Part shown: in pieces, positions 52,256 through 63,073 of the stretch
How the letters are laid out: the number at the start of each line of letters is the position of its first letter
Position numbering within the stretch: position 1 is the stretch's first letter
Source of the DNA: Egicoccus halophilus
GTDB lineage: Bacteria > Actinomycetota > Nitriliruptoria > Nitriliruptorales > Nitriliruptoraceae
Length of the DNA: 64,000 bases
Reading direction: 5' to 3'
Assembly (NCBI RefSeq): GCF_004300825.1
Contig: NZ_CP036250.1
Coordinates: 372,001 to 436,000, forward strand
Notes under the pieces: generated by a model
The model's database searches: none
Told to the model about the DNA's origin: nothing
Seen by the model: the letters and a program-made list of their open reading frames with translations, nothing else
Made by a program: the position numbers and the translations under genes

Positions 52256-52329
52256 TGGAGCGGGTGAGGGGAATCGAACCCCCGTCACCAGCTTGGGAAG
52301 CTGGGGCTCTACCATTGAGCTACACCCGC
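52256..52329 (-). tRNA. tRNA-Gly, anticodon CCC
   Basis: A 74-base cloverleaf on the minus strand: acceptor GCGGGTG/CACCCGC, D stem GCTC/GAGC, anticodon arm CCAGC-TTCCCAA-GCTGG (anticodon CCC, reading GGG), four-base variable loop, T arm GGGGG-TTCGATT-CCCCT, discriminator T and an encoded CCA. No intron. Its 3' side faces the accessory patch, the usual side for integration at tRNA genes. Confidence 0.95.
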
Positions 52330-52466
52330 GGGTCGCGCTCGAGGGTCCTGGATCGCAGGAACCGACTCGTCGCGCGGCTGCGGAAGGTACTGCCCCGACC
52401 GTGCCGGTGGCAACGCGGGGCGCGCCGACGTGCTGGCACCGTCCTCGCTCTCGTCCTGGAGTCCGC

Positions 52467-53051
52467 GTGATCCTGTCCGACCGCTCCATCCGCAGCGCCC
52501 TGCAGACCGGCCGGCTGGTGGTCGAGCCGCTCGACGACGGCGCGGTGCAGCCCTCCAGCGTCGACGTCCGGCTCGCCCCGCACTTCCGGGTGTTCGCCAA
52601 CCACCGCTACGCGATGATCGACGTCCGCCAGGAGCAGCCCGACCTCACCGACCTCGTCGAGGTCCCGCTCGGCGAGCCGTTCGTACTGCACCCGGGGGAG
52701 TTCGTGCTCGGCTCCACCCTCGAGCGCATCGCGCTGCCCGACGACCTCGTCGCCCGTATCGAGGGCAAGAGCTCGCTGGCCCGTCTCGGCCTGGTCATCC
52801 ACAGCACCGCCGGGTTCGTCGACGCCGGGTTCGCGGGGGACGTGACCCTGGAGCTGTCCAACGTCGCGACCCTGCCGATCCTGCTCTATCCCGGCATGCG
52901 GATCGCCCAGTTCGCCTTCTTCCAGCTCGACACCCCGGCTGAGCATCCCTACGGCAGCCGCGCCCCCGGCTCGAAGTACCAGGGCCAGCAGGGCCCCACC
53001 GCATCGCGTTACCACCTCAACCGGATCCGCGACCCGCGCGACCCTGCCTGA
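52467..53051 (+). CDS. dcd: dCTP deaminase
   Basis: 194 residues from GTG 52467 (GGAG six bases upstream). Converts dCTP to dUTP, or directly to dUMP if bifunctional as in mycobacteria. Trimeric dUTPase-like fold with [11 protein letters not shown], the [26 protein letters not shown] active-site block containing the catalytic Glu region (GDVTLELSN), and a C-terminal [15 protein letters not shown] lid. Full length. Feeds thymidylate synthesis. Divergent from tRNA-Gly. Confidence 0.95.
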   Translation: MILSDRSIRSALQTGRLVVEPLDDGAVQPSSVDVRLAPHFRVFANHRYAMIDVRQEQPDLTDLVEVPLGEPFVLHPGEFVLGSTLERIALPDDLVARIEGKSSLARLGLVIHSTAGFVDAGFAGDVTLELSNVATLPILLYPGMRIAQFAFFQLDTPAEHPYGSRAPGSKYQGQQGPTASRYHLNRIRDPRDPA

Positions 53052-53264
53052 GCGGCAGCCGTCGAGCGCGGAACGCCGGGGCCCTGCCTGACTAGTGACA
53101 AGGTGCTATCGGCCCGCTACGCTGTGACACACGGGGAGCGGGTCTCTGTCCCGGATCCGACCTCGTCGTTTCACGTCGAACCGGCAGCGACCTCGCTGTC
53201 GCCCCGGCTGCGTTGGACGTCCCCTCCGGCGCCCGCGGACATCCCTGTACCGGATCGACGACCA

Positions 53265-53295
53265 GGGCCCCCGGTGATCTCCACACCGGGGGCCC
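53265..53295 (-). terminator. Stem-loop after the EtfD-like gene
   Basis: GGGCCCCCGGTG / CACCGGGGGCCC, 12-bp perfect arms with a seven-base loop, 23 bases beyond the minus-strand stop. Confidence 0.75.
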
Positions 53296-53317
53296 ACTCG
53301 TTGCGTCCGGAGTCCTC

Positions 53318-55552
53318 CTAGGCCTGGCCGGCGGGCTCCTGCGTCGGCGTGGCGCCGTCGCCGCCGCCCGCGCCGGCGACCCCCTGCGCCGCCATCGGCA
53401 GCAGCCGGCCGCGCTGCAGGACCTCGGAGATGTCGAGCACCTCGACCTGGCCCTCGGTCAGCGAGCCCTCCTGCACCTTCTGCGCGATGCCGTCGGACAG
53501 CATCGTGGTGCAGAACGGACACGCGGTCGAGATCAGGTCGGGATCGAGCTCGAGCGCCTCGTCGACGCGCTCCATGTTGACGCGCTTGCCGATGTTCTCC
53601 TCGACCCACATGCGCGCCCCGCCGGCGCCGCAGCAGAAGCCGTTGGAGCGGCAGCGTCCCATCTCGGTCGGCTGCAGTCCCGGCACGGCGTCGACGACCT
53701 TGCGCGGCGTCGAGTACACCTCGTTGTGGCGGCCCAGGTAGCACGGGTCGTGGTAGGTGACCTTCGCGTCGAGCTCGCGGGTCGCGACCAGCCGGCCCTC
53801 GTCGATGAGGTGGGCGAGGACCTCGGAGTGGTGCAGCACCTCGAAGTGACCGTCGAAGTCGGGGTACTCGTTCTTCAGCGTGTTGAAGCAGTGCGGGCAC
53901 CACGCGATGATCTTGAGGTGGTTGCCGTCGGCGCGCGGGTTGGTGGTGTCGGCGCCGACGGACTTGAGCGTCTCGACGTTCTGCATCGCCAGCATCTGGA
54001 ACAGGTACTCCATGCCCAGCCGGCGGGCGGGGTCACCGTTGCAGGTCTCGTTCTTGCCGAGGATGGCGAAGTTCACCCCGGCGTCGTGCAGCAGCTGCGC
54101 CGTGGCCTGGGTGATCTTCTTCGAGCGGTCGTCGACCGCGCCGGCGCACCCGGTCCAGAACAGGTACTCGACGTCGGCCGGTGCCTCGGTGCCCGGCGTG
54201 AGCACCGGGATGTCGAACTCGAGCTTGGTGGTCCACTCCTCGCGCTTGGACTGCCCGACGCCCCACGGGTCGCCGGCGTTCTCCACGTTGCGGAGCATGA
54301 CGCCGGCCTCCTGCGGGAAGCTCGACTCCATCATGGTCTTGTAGCGGCGCATGTCCATGATCATGTCGACGTGCTCGATGTCGACCGGGCACTCCTCGAC
54401 GCAGGCGCCACACGTCGTGCACGACCACAGCACGTCGTAGTCGATGACCGCGTTCTGTTGCCCCGGGGTGTCGCCGACGAGCTGCATGTCCAGCACGTCC
54501 GCGGCCTGCTCCTCGGTCTGGTCGCCGAGCAGGAACGGCCCCTTGGCGTAGAGGTGGTCGCGCAGGTCCATCACCAGCATCTTGGGCGACAGCGGCTTGC
54601 CGGTGTTCCACGCCGGGCACTGCGACTGGCAGCGCCCGCACTCGGTGCAGGTGTACATGTCGAACACGTGCTTGAACCCGAAGTCCTCGATCTTGCCCAC
54701 GCCGAGCACGGTGTCCTCGTCCATGCTCTCCATGTCGATGAGCTCGGTCCGCAGCGGGCCGAGCGCCTTGGGCTGGCGGGCGAACAGCTCCTGGAACGGG
54801 ATCGTCGCGACGTGGAGGTGCTTGGAGTTCAGGGTGAACAGCAGGAACCAGCCGACGATGCCGAGGTGACCGATCAGCATGATCGTGCTGGTCAGCTCGA
54901 GCGCGAACGGGCTCATGCCGTCGAAGATCGGCGCGATGCCGACCGACAGGAACGCGGCCTCGGTCGGGGCGTGGTCGAGCGCGGCGCGGATGCCGTGGGC
55001 GACCAGCAGCGTCCAGACGACGAGGAACTCGCCCATCAGCACCCACCAACCCTGGTTGAGGTTGGAGCCGGCGAACCGGCTGCGACGTCCGACCCGCCGA
55101 GGGTCGAGCGCGAGGCGGATACCGGCGAAGATCGCGATGCCCAGCGTGGTCAGCAGGATCATGCTGTCCTGGAGGAACCCGAGCACGTCGTAGGCGGTGA
55201 CGCCGAACAGCCCGATGCGGTTGAGCAGCGGGATCTGGAAGGTCGGGTCGAACAGCTCGCCGGCGGCCTCGATGAGGGTGGTCTGGATGACGAGGAAGGC
55301 CCAGAACACGAAGAAGTGGGCGATGCCCGGCAGCGACCAGCGCAGCAGCTTCTGCTGGCCGAGGATCTTGGTGAACAGGTACTTGACGTTGCCCATCACG
55401 GCGTCGCGGGTCACCCGCTCGGGCATCGGCCGGGCCACCTTCACCAGCCCGTAGAGGAACTGCACCCGACGGGCGGCCAGCGTGCCGACCACCGCGACCA
55501 GCGTCACGGCCCCGCCGATGCGGATCAGCGTCAGCAGCAGGTCCTCGTTCAC
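53318..55552 (-). CDS. Membrane iron-sulfur oxidoreductase, EtfD-like
   Basis: 744 residues from GTG 55552 (GGGAGA upstream). Six or so hydrophobic segments fill residues 5-260. Two 4Fe-4S motifs follow (CTECGRCQSQCP near 325 and CTTCGACVEECP near 405), then two CCG domains (TGCAGAVDDRSKK..., CPHCFNTL; CYLGRHNE..., SNGFCCGAGGARMW) as in heterodisulfide-reductase subunit D. The layout equals the actinobacterial protein (Rv0338c type) that passes electrons from electron-transfer flavoprotein to menaquinone during fatty-acid oxidation. The heme ligands expected in the membrane part were not verified. Its ETF partners are not in the window. Confidence 0.82.
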   Translation of the reverse strand: MNEDLLLTLIRIGGAVTLVAVVGTLAARRVQFLYGLVKVARPMPERVTRDAVMGNVKYLFTKILGQQKLLRWSLPGIAHFFVFWAFLVIQTTLIEAAGELFDPTFQIPLLNRIGLFGVTAYDVLGFLQDSMILLTTLGIAIFAGIRLALDPRRVGRRSRFAGSNLNQGWWVLMGEFLVVWTLLVAHGIRAALDHAPTEAAFLSVGIAPIFDGMSPFALELTSTIMLIGHLGIVGWFLLFTLNSKHLHVATIPFQELFARQPKALGPLRTELIDMESMDEDTVLGVGKIEDFGFKHVFDMYTCTECGRCQSQCPAWNTGKPLSPKMLVMDLRDHLYAKGPFLLGDQTEEQAADVLDMQLVGDTPGQQNAVIDYDVLWSCTTCGACVEECPVDIEHVDMIMDMRRYKTMMESSFPQEAGVMLRNVENAGDPWGVGQSKREEWTTKLEFDIPVLTPGTEAPADVEYLFWTGCAGAVDDRSKKITQATAQLLHDAGVNFAILGKNETCNGDPARRLGMEYLFQMLAMQNVETLKSVGADTTNPRADGNHLKIIAWCPHCFNTLKNEYPDFDGHFEVLHHSEVLAHLIDEGRLVATRELDAKVTYHDPCYLGRHNEVYSTPRKVVDAVPGLQPTEMGRCRSNGFCCGAGGARMWVEENIGKRVNMERVDEALELDPDLISTACPFCTTMLSDGIAQKVQEGSLTEGQVEVLDISEVLQRGRLLPMAAQGVAGAGGGDGATPTQEPAGQA

Positions 55553-55626
55553 GCCGTCTCCCGTCTGTGGCGCCCCCACCGGGCGCGGCACGGTGAGTGT
55601 AGGTAGCGGCCGAAACCCGCCCCAAG

Positions 55627-58473
55627 GTGACGCGCACGTCGACACCGCCGGGCCGGCCGCCCGGCGCTCCGGTCGCACGACGGGCACGGCGCGAGGCCGC
55701 GGCGCGGCGATCGGCTCGCGACAGCACCGCTCCAGATCCGGGGGCATCGGCCGATGTTGTCGAGGACGACCCGACCTGCCCGGAGCGTGTGGTGCAACGC
55801 GCCTTCGACCTGATCCGACACGGACCTCCCAGCGCGGCCGACGACTGGCCGCTGCTGCAGCGCATGCGCTGGCGCTTCGTGCTGCTCAACCTGGTCACCG
55901 TGGCGGTGTCGCCGTTCAGCCTGCCGTACCTGCTCGACCAGCCCGGCGGCCACCCGTGGCGCTACCTCGCCGCGATGGTCGTCTTCGGGGCCTGGAACCT
56001 CGCCCTGTACCGCACCGCCGGCCGCTCCGCCGCACTGCGGCTGGCCGGACCGGTCCTGGTCGGCGGCATCGCGCTGGCCGCCGGCCACCACACCTGGGCG
56101 TTCGGGCCGGTCTTCACCGTGGTCTTCCTGGACAGCCTCTACGGCGACCGGCGCTCGGTCGTGCGCTCGGCCCTCGCCTACCTCGCCGCGTACGAACTGG
56201 CCGTGGCGGTGACCGCCGGACGGGTCGAGCTGCTCTCCGCGCAGCTGGCCAGCATGTCGATCGGGTTGCTGGTCGTCGCACTGATGATGGCCGAGATGGC
56301 GCGCATCCTGCGCACCGGGGACCAGGCCCGCCGCCGCGACGAGGTGCTCGCCACGGTGGGACGCGCCCTGCGGCTCGCGCCGGACGCCGACCGGGTGCTG
56401 GAGGTCGCCGCACACGGCATCGCCGAGGTGGTGACCGTGAGCGGGGCCGAGCCGGTGCAGGTCGGCATGTGGCGCCGGCGCGGAGGCGACCTGGTCCTGG
56501 TGGCCAACTGGGGTGAGCCCTCCGCGGTGCAACGGCTGTGCTACGCCGACGTGGCCGCCACCCTCGGTCCGTCCTACGACCCGGGCGCGGTGCTGCGGTT
56601 GTCGCCCGAACAGCTGCGTCGGACCGAGGCCGCGCTCGGGTCGCCTGCCTCCCGCGAGCACGGCCTGTCCCTGCCGCTGGGCGACGACGACGAGTCGCTG
56701 GCGAAGGTGTTCGTCCGTAGCCGGCGCCCGGTGTCCGACGACGAGGTCGGGGCCCTGCGGCGGTTCGCGGACGAGTTCGTGCTCGCCGATCGCGCCGCCC
56801 GTCACACCGCTCTGCTCTCCGCGGTCGTCGACGGCTCGCCGAGCGGCATCGCCCTGGTCGACGACGCCGACCGGCTCGCGTTCGCCAGCCCGGCGGTCGC
56901 GGAGCTGGCGGGCCGCCCGATCGCCCACGGGGACCCGATCGGGACCCTGCTCGTGCACGGTCCCGGTGGCCGGCGCGTCGAGCGGCTCGCGGACCTCGAC
57001 GAGCACGCCGGCGACCTGGCCGTGCGGCGGCCCGACGGCACCCTGCGCGAGGTCGAGGTCTCCCGCCGCGACCTGCCGGGCGAGGGCACCGTCCTCAACC
57101 TGCGGGACGTGTCCGACCAGCGACGTCTCCAGGAGGAGATCAGCTTCCGTGCCTTCCACGACACCCTGACGGGCATCCCCAACCGGGCCCTGTTCCTCGA
57201 CCGGCTCGACCGGGCACTCGCCCAGGCCGCCCGTCACGGCACGACCGTGGCGGTGGCCCTGCTCGACCTCGATGACTTCAAGGCCATCAACGACGGACAG
57301 GGCCACCTCGCCGGTGACCGGGTGCTGGCACACGTGGCCGGCCAGCTGCAGGCCCGGGTCCGCGAGGCCGACACCGTCGCGCGGCTCGGCGGGGACGAGT
57401 TCGCCCTGCTGCTCGACGGCGTCGACGCCGAGCCCGACGTCGAGGACCTGCTCAACGACCTGCTCGCGGGCCTGCGCGAGCCGGTGCAGCTCGACGGTCA
57501 CGCCGTCAGCGTCGCCGCGTCGTGCGGTCTGGTGCTCTCGCGCGGGGAGCACGACGCGGCGGCCGCGCTGGGCGACGCGGACCTGGCGATGTACGCCGCC
57601 AAGGAGGCCGGCAAGGGCACCGTGGTGGTGTTCGACCGGGAGCTGCGCGTCGCCGCCGAGGAACACCTGCTGCTGCGCGGCGACCTCGAGGTCGGCATCG
57701 GGCGCGACGAACTGCGGCTGCACTATCAACCGGTCGTCGCCGTGGCCGACGGACACCCCATCGGTGCCGAGGCGCTGGTGCGCTGGGAACACCCCCACCG
57801 GGGACTGCTGTACCCGGACGCCTTCGTGCCCATCGCCGAGCGCAGCGGGCTGGTCGGCGAACTCGGACGGTGGGTCCTGCGCGCCGCCTGCCGGGAGGTG
57901 GCCGGCTGGATCGCCGAGGGCACCGTCGACCGCCGATTCCAGGTCCACGTCAACCTCTCGGCGCACGAACTGGCCGGCCCCGACCTGGTCGGTGAGGTCG
58001 AACGGGCCCTGACGGACGCGGGACTGGACCCGGCCCAGCTGGTGATCGAGATCACCGAGACGGCCCTGGCGAGCAACCCGGAGATCGCCGAACAGACCCT
58101 GCGGGCACTGCACCGGCTCGGGATCGGCATCGCCATCGACGACTTCGGGACCGGCTACGCCTCGTTCACCTACCTGCGACGGTTCCCGGTCGACATCGTC
58201 AAGATCGACCGCAGCTTCGTGACCGACGTGACCGACGGCCCCGAGCAGGCGGCGCTGGCCCAGGCGATCGTGCGTCTCGCCTCCAGCCTGTGCCTGTCGA
58301 CGGTCGCCGAAGGGGTCGAGCGTCCCGAGACCCGTGAGCTGCTGGCCGGTTGGGGCTGCGAGCACGGCCAGGGATGGCTGTGGTCCAAGGCCGTACCGGG
58401 AGCCGACTTCGTGACCTGGATGCGGCGCCACCGCGCGCCGGAACCACCGTTGGTCGCCGTTCCGGTCGGTTGA
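55627..58473 (+). CDS. Membrane GAF-PAS-GGDEF-EAL cyclic-di-GMP enzyme
   Basis: 948 residues from GTG 55627. A charged N-terminus precedes about six hydrophobic segments (about 85-230). Then come a GAF-like domain (about 240-400, LRLAPDADRVLEVAAHGIAEVV), a short PAS (about 400-500, VVDGSPSGIALVDDADRLAFASPAV), GGDEF (about 505-670) with RLGGDEF and an intact RxxD product-inhibition site (READTVARLGG), and EAL (about 680-930) with EALVRWEHP, VNLSAHEL, IEITET, DDFGTG, VKIDRSFV and AEGVER all present. Bifunctional activity is plausible. Signals unknown. Divergent from the EtfD-like gene. Confidence 0.9.
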   Translation: MTRTSTPPGRPPGAPVARRARREAAARRSARDSTAPDPGASADVVEDDPTCPERVVQRAFDLIRHGPPSAADDWPLLQRMRWRFVLLNLVTVAVSPFSLPYLLDQPGGHPWRYLAAMVVFGAWNLALYRTAGRSAALRLAGPVLVGGIALAAGHHTWAFGPVFTVVFLDSLYGDRRSVVRSALAYLAAYELAVAVTAGRVELLSAQLASMSIGLLVVALMMAEMARILRTGDQARRRDEVLATVGRALRLAPDADRVLEVAAHGIAEVVTVSGAEPVQVGMWRRRGGDLVLVANWGEPSAVQRLCYADVAATLGPSYDPGAVLRLSPEQLRRTEAALGSPASREHGLSLPLGDDDESLAKVFVRSRRPVSDDEVGALRRFADEFVLADRAARHTALLSAVVDGSPSGIALVDDADRLAFASPAVAELAGRPIAHGDPIGTLLVHGPGGRRVERLADLDEHAGDLAVRRPDGTLREVEVSRRDLPGEGTVLNLRDVSDQRRLQEEISFRAFHDTLTGIPNRALFLDRLDRALAQAARHGTTVAVALLDLDDFKAINDGQGHLAGDRVLAHVAGQLQARVREADTVARLGGDEFALLLDGVDAEPDVEDLLNDLLAGLREPVQLDGHAVSVAASCGLVLSRGEHDAAAALGDADLAMYAAKEAGKGTVVVFDRELRVAAEEHLLLRGDLEVGIGRDELRLHYQPVVAVADGHPIGAEALVRWEHPHRGLLYPDAFVPIAERSGLVGELGRWVLRAACREVAGWIAEGTVDRRFQVHVNLSAHELAGPDLVGEVERALTDAGLDPAQLVIEITETALASNPEIAEQTLRALHRLGIGIAIDDFGTGYASFTYLRRFPVDIVKIDRSFVTDVTDGPEQAALAQAIVRLASSLCLSTVAEGVERPETRELLAGWGCEHGQGWLWSKAVPGADFVTWMRRHRAPEPPLVAVPVG

Positions 58474-58507
58474 GCGCCGGGCCGCGAGCGGTGGGACGCC
58501 CAGCGGC

Positions 58508-59017
58508 TCAGTAGGTCTGGGCCTCGATGGTGCGCAGCGTGTGGTCGACGCCGAGCTGCTCGCACACCGCGGAGAGCCGGTCGTCGAGGCCGCCGTCGAC
58601 GGCGACGACCTCGATGACCATGGCGTACACCGGTTCGTCCCGGCCGACGACCTGGGTCTCGAGGTCGGTGATGTTGGCCCCGAGCTCGGCCAGCGTGCGG
58701 GTGACGCCGGCGACGATGCCGGGCCGGTCGGCGCCGTACACCGACAGCAGGTGGGTCGGCTCGTCGGGTCGTCGGGTGGTTCCGGTCCGACTGACCGAGA
58801 CGACCAGGCCCAGCTCCCCGGTGGCCGACTCCAGCGCCGCCCGCAGCTGGTCGGGATCGTCGTCGGTCGAGACGATCAGCACGATCGCGAACCGTCCGCC
58901 GAGGATGGTCATGGCCGAGTCCTCGACGTTGCCGCCCCGCTCCTGCAGCACCTCGGCGACGGTGGCGACGATGCCGGGTCGGTCGGCGCCGACGGCGGTC
59001 ACGGCGAGGTCGGCCAC
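58508..59017 (-). CDS. Double ACT-domain protein (GcvR-like)
   Basis: 169 residues from GTG 59017 with GGAGG upstream. Two ACT domains: residues 1-75 (LAVTAVGADRPGIVATVAEVLQERGGNVEDSAM) and about 88-165 (LLSVYGADRPGIVAGVTRTLAELGANITDLETQVV). Nothing else is present. Stand-alone double-ACT proteins bind amino acids; the glycine-cleavage repressor GcvR is the best-known member. Which ligand and partner apply here is unknown; no gcv genes are near. Confidence 0.85.
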   Translation of the reverse strand: MADLAVTAVGADRPGIVATVAEVLQERGGNVEDSAMTILGGRFAIVLIVSTDDDPDQLRAALESATGELGLVVSVSRTGTTRRPDEPTHLLSVYGADRPGIVAGVTRTLAELGANITDLETQVVGRDEPVYAMVIEVVAVDGGLDDRLSAVCEQLGVDHTLRTIEAQTY

Positions 59018-59069
59018 GGTTGGTCCTCCTGGAGGCGCACGGCAACGGCCGAGCGTAGACGATCCGCGC

Positions 59070-59075
59070 TACGGT
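59070..59075 (+). promoter_or_regulatory. Candidate -10 of a leaderless transcript
   Basis: TACGGT ends six bases before ATG 59082; no Shine-Dalgarno in between. Confidence 0.5.
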
Positions 59076-59081
59076 CGATCC

Positions 59082-59693
59082 ATGACACGAACCCGGGCAC
59101 CGCGCGCCGCCGCGCTGGTCGCCGCGGTCGCGTTCGCGGCCGCGTGCGGCGGCGACGCGACGACCGACGACCCCGCAGGCGCGGACGCGACCGCCGGCAC
59201 CACGGCCCCCGGCGAGGACGACGGCGGGACCGCATCGCTCGACGACGGCAGCCCCGAGGCGGGGTCGGGGGCCGTGCCGGCGCTGCACCCCTCGGTGGAC
59301 GCCTACCCGGAGGCGCGCGTCGAGCTGTTGCCCGCGGACGGCGAGCCGGTCGCGATCGACGTCAAGCTCGCCGATGATCCCGATCGGCGCCAGCACGGGC
59401 TGATGGAGGTCGAAGCGCTGCCGGCCGGGACGGGCATGCTGTTCACCTTCGAGTCCGAGCGCGACGGCGGGTTCTGGATGAAGAACACGCTCGTGCCGCT
59501 CGACATCGCCTATGTCGGCGCCGACGGGGTCGTTCACACCATCCTCGCCATGGAGCCGTGCGAGGCGGACCCCTGCCCGGTGTACGCCCCCGACGACGAC
59601 TACGTCGCGGCGCTCGAGGTGCCGCAGGGCTGGTTCGCCGACGTGGGGGTCGAGGTCGGGGACCGACTGCGCTGGGAGCGGCTCGGCGACTGA
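59082..59693 (+). CDS. DUF192 lipoprotein
   Basis: 203 residues from ATG 59082. Signal peptide with lipobox AFAAAC (lipidated Cys near 22), then a low-complexity acidic linker to about residue 70. The DUF192 domain follows (DDPDRRQHGLMEVEALPAGTGMLFTF, GGFWMKNTLVPLDIAYVGADG, ILAMEPCEADPCPVY). The family folds as a small beta domain of unknown function. The -10 hexamer so close to the ATG suggests leaderless expression. A beta-hydroxyacid dehydrogenase gene follows after 35 bases. Confidence 0.85.
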   Translation: MTRTRAPRAAALVAAVAFAAACGGDATTDDPAGADATAGTTAPGEDDGGTASLDDGSPEAGSGAVPALHPSVDAYPEARVELLPADGEPVAIDVKLADDPDRRQHGLMEVEALPAGTGMLFTFESERDGGFWMKNTLVPLDIAYVGADGVVHTILAMEPCEADPCPVYAPDDDYVAALEVPQGWFADVGVEVGDRLRWERLGD

Positions 59694-59728
59694 CCGGCGC
59701 GCAACGGCCGGACGGGAAAGGATGCTCG

Positions 59729-60601
59729 ATGCGGATCGCGTTCGTCGGACTCGGCGCCATGGGACGGCCGATGGCCGCCAACCTCGCCGGGCGCTTCGAC
59801 ATCCAGGTGTGGAACCGGACCGGCACGGTGGCCACCGAGCACGCGGCCGCCCACGGGTCGACCGCCGTCGACGCGCTCGACGACCTCGACGACGTCGAGG
59901 TGGTGTGCAGCTGCCTGCCCACGACCGTCGAGGTCGCGGCGGTGGCGCGGCAGCTCGTGCCCCGGCTGGACGCGGGCACCGTGTGGCTCGACCACACCAG
60001 CGGGGACCCCCAGCAGGCGCGCGACCTGGCCGCCGAACTCGCCGGGCAGGGCATCGACTACCTCGACGCGCCCGTCTCCGGTGGCACCGCCGGTGCCGCC
60101 GCCGGGTCGTTGACCGTGATGGTCGGCGGGGACGCCGAGGCGCTCGAGCAGGTGACCGACGTCCTCGACGCCGTCGCCGACCGGGTCGTCCACGTCGGCC
60201 CGTCCGGGGCCGGCATGGCGGTCAAGGCGGTCAACAACGCCCTGCTCGCCGCAGCGCTGTGGGCGTCGGCCGAGGGCTTCGCCGCACTCGAGCAGGCCGG
60301 GGTGCCCACCTCGGTGGCGCTCGAGGTCGTCAACGCCTCGTCCGGGCGCTCGAACGCCACCGAGCAGCTGTTCCCCGAGCGCGTCGTCACCCGCGAGTTC
60401 CCCAACACCTTCGCCCTCGGCCTGCTCGCCAAGGACGTCGGGCTGGCGCGCGCGACCCTGGACGGCGCCGGGGTCGAGGGGCCGGTGCTGCACCTCGTGG
60501 ACCGGCTGACGACCGACGCCGCCGACGCGCTCGGTTCCGACGTCGACCACACCGAACTGGTCCGGATGGTGGAACGCGCGACCGGCGTCGAACTGCGCTG
60601 A
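59729..60601 (+). CDS. 3-hydroxyisobutyrate dehydrogenase family oxidoreductase
   Basis: 290 residues from ATG 59729 (GGAAAGGA upstream). An NAD(P)-dependent beta-hydroxyacid dehydrogenase: Rossmann motif FVGLGAMGRPMAANL at residues 4-18, substrate loop DAPVSGGTAGAAAGSL, and the catalytic Lys in GPSGAGMAVKAVNN. A C-terminal helical domain mediates dimerisation. The natural substrate could be 3-hydroxyisobutyrate, tartronate semialdehyde or a related acid; sequence alone does not decide. Possibly co-transcribed with the small membrane protein that follows after 75 bases. Confidence 0.88.
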   Translation: MRIAFVGLGAMGRPMAANLAGRFDIQVWNRTGTVATEHAAAHGSTAVDALDDLDDVEVVCSCLPTTVEVAAVARQLVPRLDAGTVWLDHTSGDPQQARDLAAELAGQGIDYLDAPVSGGTAGAAAGSLTVMVGGDAEALEQVTDVLDAVADRVVHVGPSGAGMAVKAVNNALLAAALWASAEGFAALEQAGVPTSVALEVVNASSGRSNATEQLFPERVVTREFPNTFALGLLAKDVGLARATLDGAGVEGPVLHLVDRLTTDAADALGSDVDHTELVRMVERATGVELR

Positions 60602-60676
60602 GCCGGGTTGGTTCGCCGGGGTGCGGCGGACGTAGGCTGCGGAGCGGCACGAATCGGCGACGAAGGAGATGGCGCG

Positions 60677-60847
60677 ATGGAGGCATGGCAGGTCGTCGGG
60701 TTCGTCTTCCTCGCGCTGCTGCCGTTGGTGCTGATGGCCGACTTCTGGCCGGCCCGCGAACGGCTCGACTATCGCGGTCGGCCGTTGCCGCGCCCGTGGC
60801 GGCGCCAGTACCACCCGCGCGTCGACGGCCACGACGAGCACCACTGA
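60677..60847 (+). CDS. Small one-helix membrane protein
   Basis: 56 residues from ATG 60677, AAGGAG eight bases upstream at 60663-60668. One membrane helix (about residues 4-22, WQVVGFVFLALLPLVLMADF) followed by a basic cytoplasmic tail with PWRRQYHPRVDGHDEHH, rich in Arg and His. No family recognised. TAGGCT at 60632-60637 may be its -10. Confidence 0.55.
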   Translation: MEAWQVVGFVFLALLPLVLMADFWPARERLDYRGRPLPRPWRRQYHPRVDGHDEHH

Positions 60848-61021
60848 GGCCAGCGCCCCGGCACCTGGTGCTGCCAGTTTTCGCGCGAACGGTCCCTCTC
60901 GCCCGCGCGCATTCGCGGTGTCTGCGGGGGCAGGACGGGCCTCGGACGGGACTCCTGGGTCCAGAGCACAGGGGTGAGTCAACCCGGCGCAGATTTCTGG
61001 AGCCGCTGGCCATCGGTCCGC

Positions 61022-61049
61022 TTGCTCCGCCACGCTGCGGGCGTACCGT
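61022..61049 (+). promoter_or_regulatory. Candidate dnaK promoter
   Basis: TTGCTC (61022-61027) and TACCGT (61044-61049), 16 bases apart, about 95 bases before ATG 61146. In the 298-base gap 60848-61145 I saw neither a CIRCE palindrome nor a HAIR (CTTGAGT/ACTCAAG) pair; the only hint is an imperfect ACTC...GAGT arrangement near 60953-60980. Confidence 0.45.
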
Positions 61050-61145
61050 ACGCACCGTGCAGCGTGTGGCCCGGGGACAACCGGCTCCACGCGGAACCAG
61101 ACATCGATGACAAAAACACGCAGTCCAGCCGCGAGGAGGCAGCAG

Positions 61146-62999
<1,854 letters not shown>

Positions 63000-63005
63000 G
63001 CCTCC

Positions 63006-63035
63006 GGGACCGGCCGCCGGCCGGCGGCCGGTCCC
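63006..63035 (+). terminator. Stem-loop between dnaK and hsp20
   Basis: GGGACCGGCCGCC / GGCGGCCGGTCCC around GGCC, a 30-bp perfect palindrome seven bases after the dnaK stop. Could lower read-through into hsp20 or protect the dnaK 3' end. Confidence 0.65.
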
Positions 63036-63073
63036 GGCGAACCGAACGAACCACCAACCGAGAGGAGGACGTG

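Noticed and set aside
60848-61145. CIRCE or HAIR operator before dnaK
   Set aside because: Neither consensus was found; only an imperfect ACTC...GAGT pair exists.
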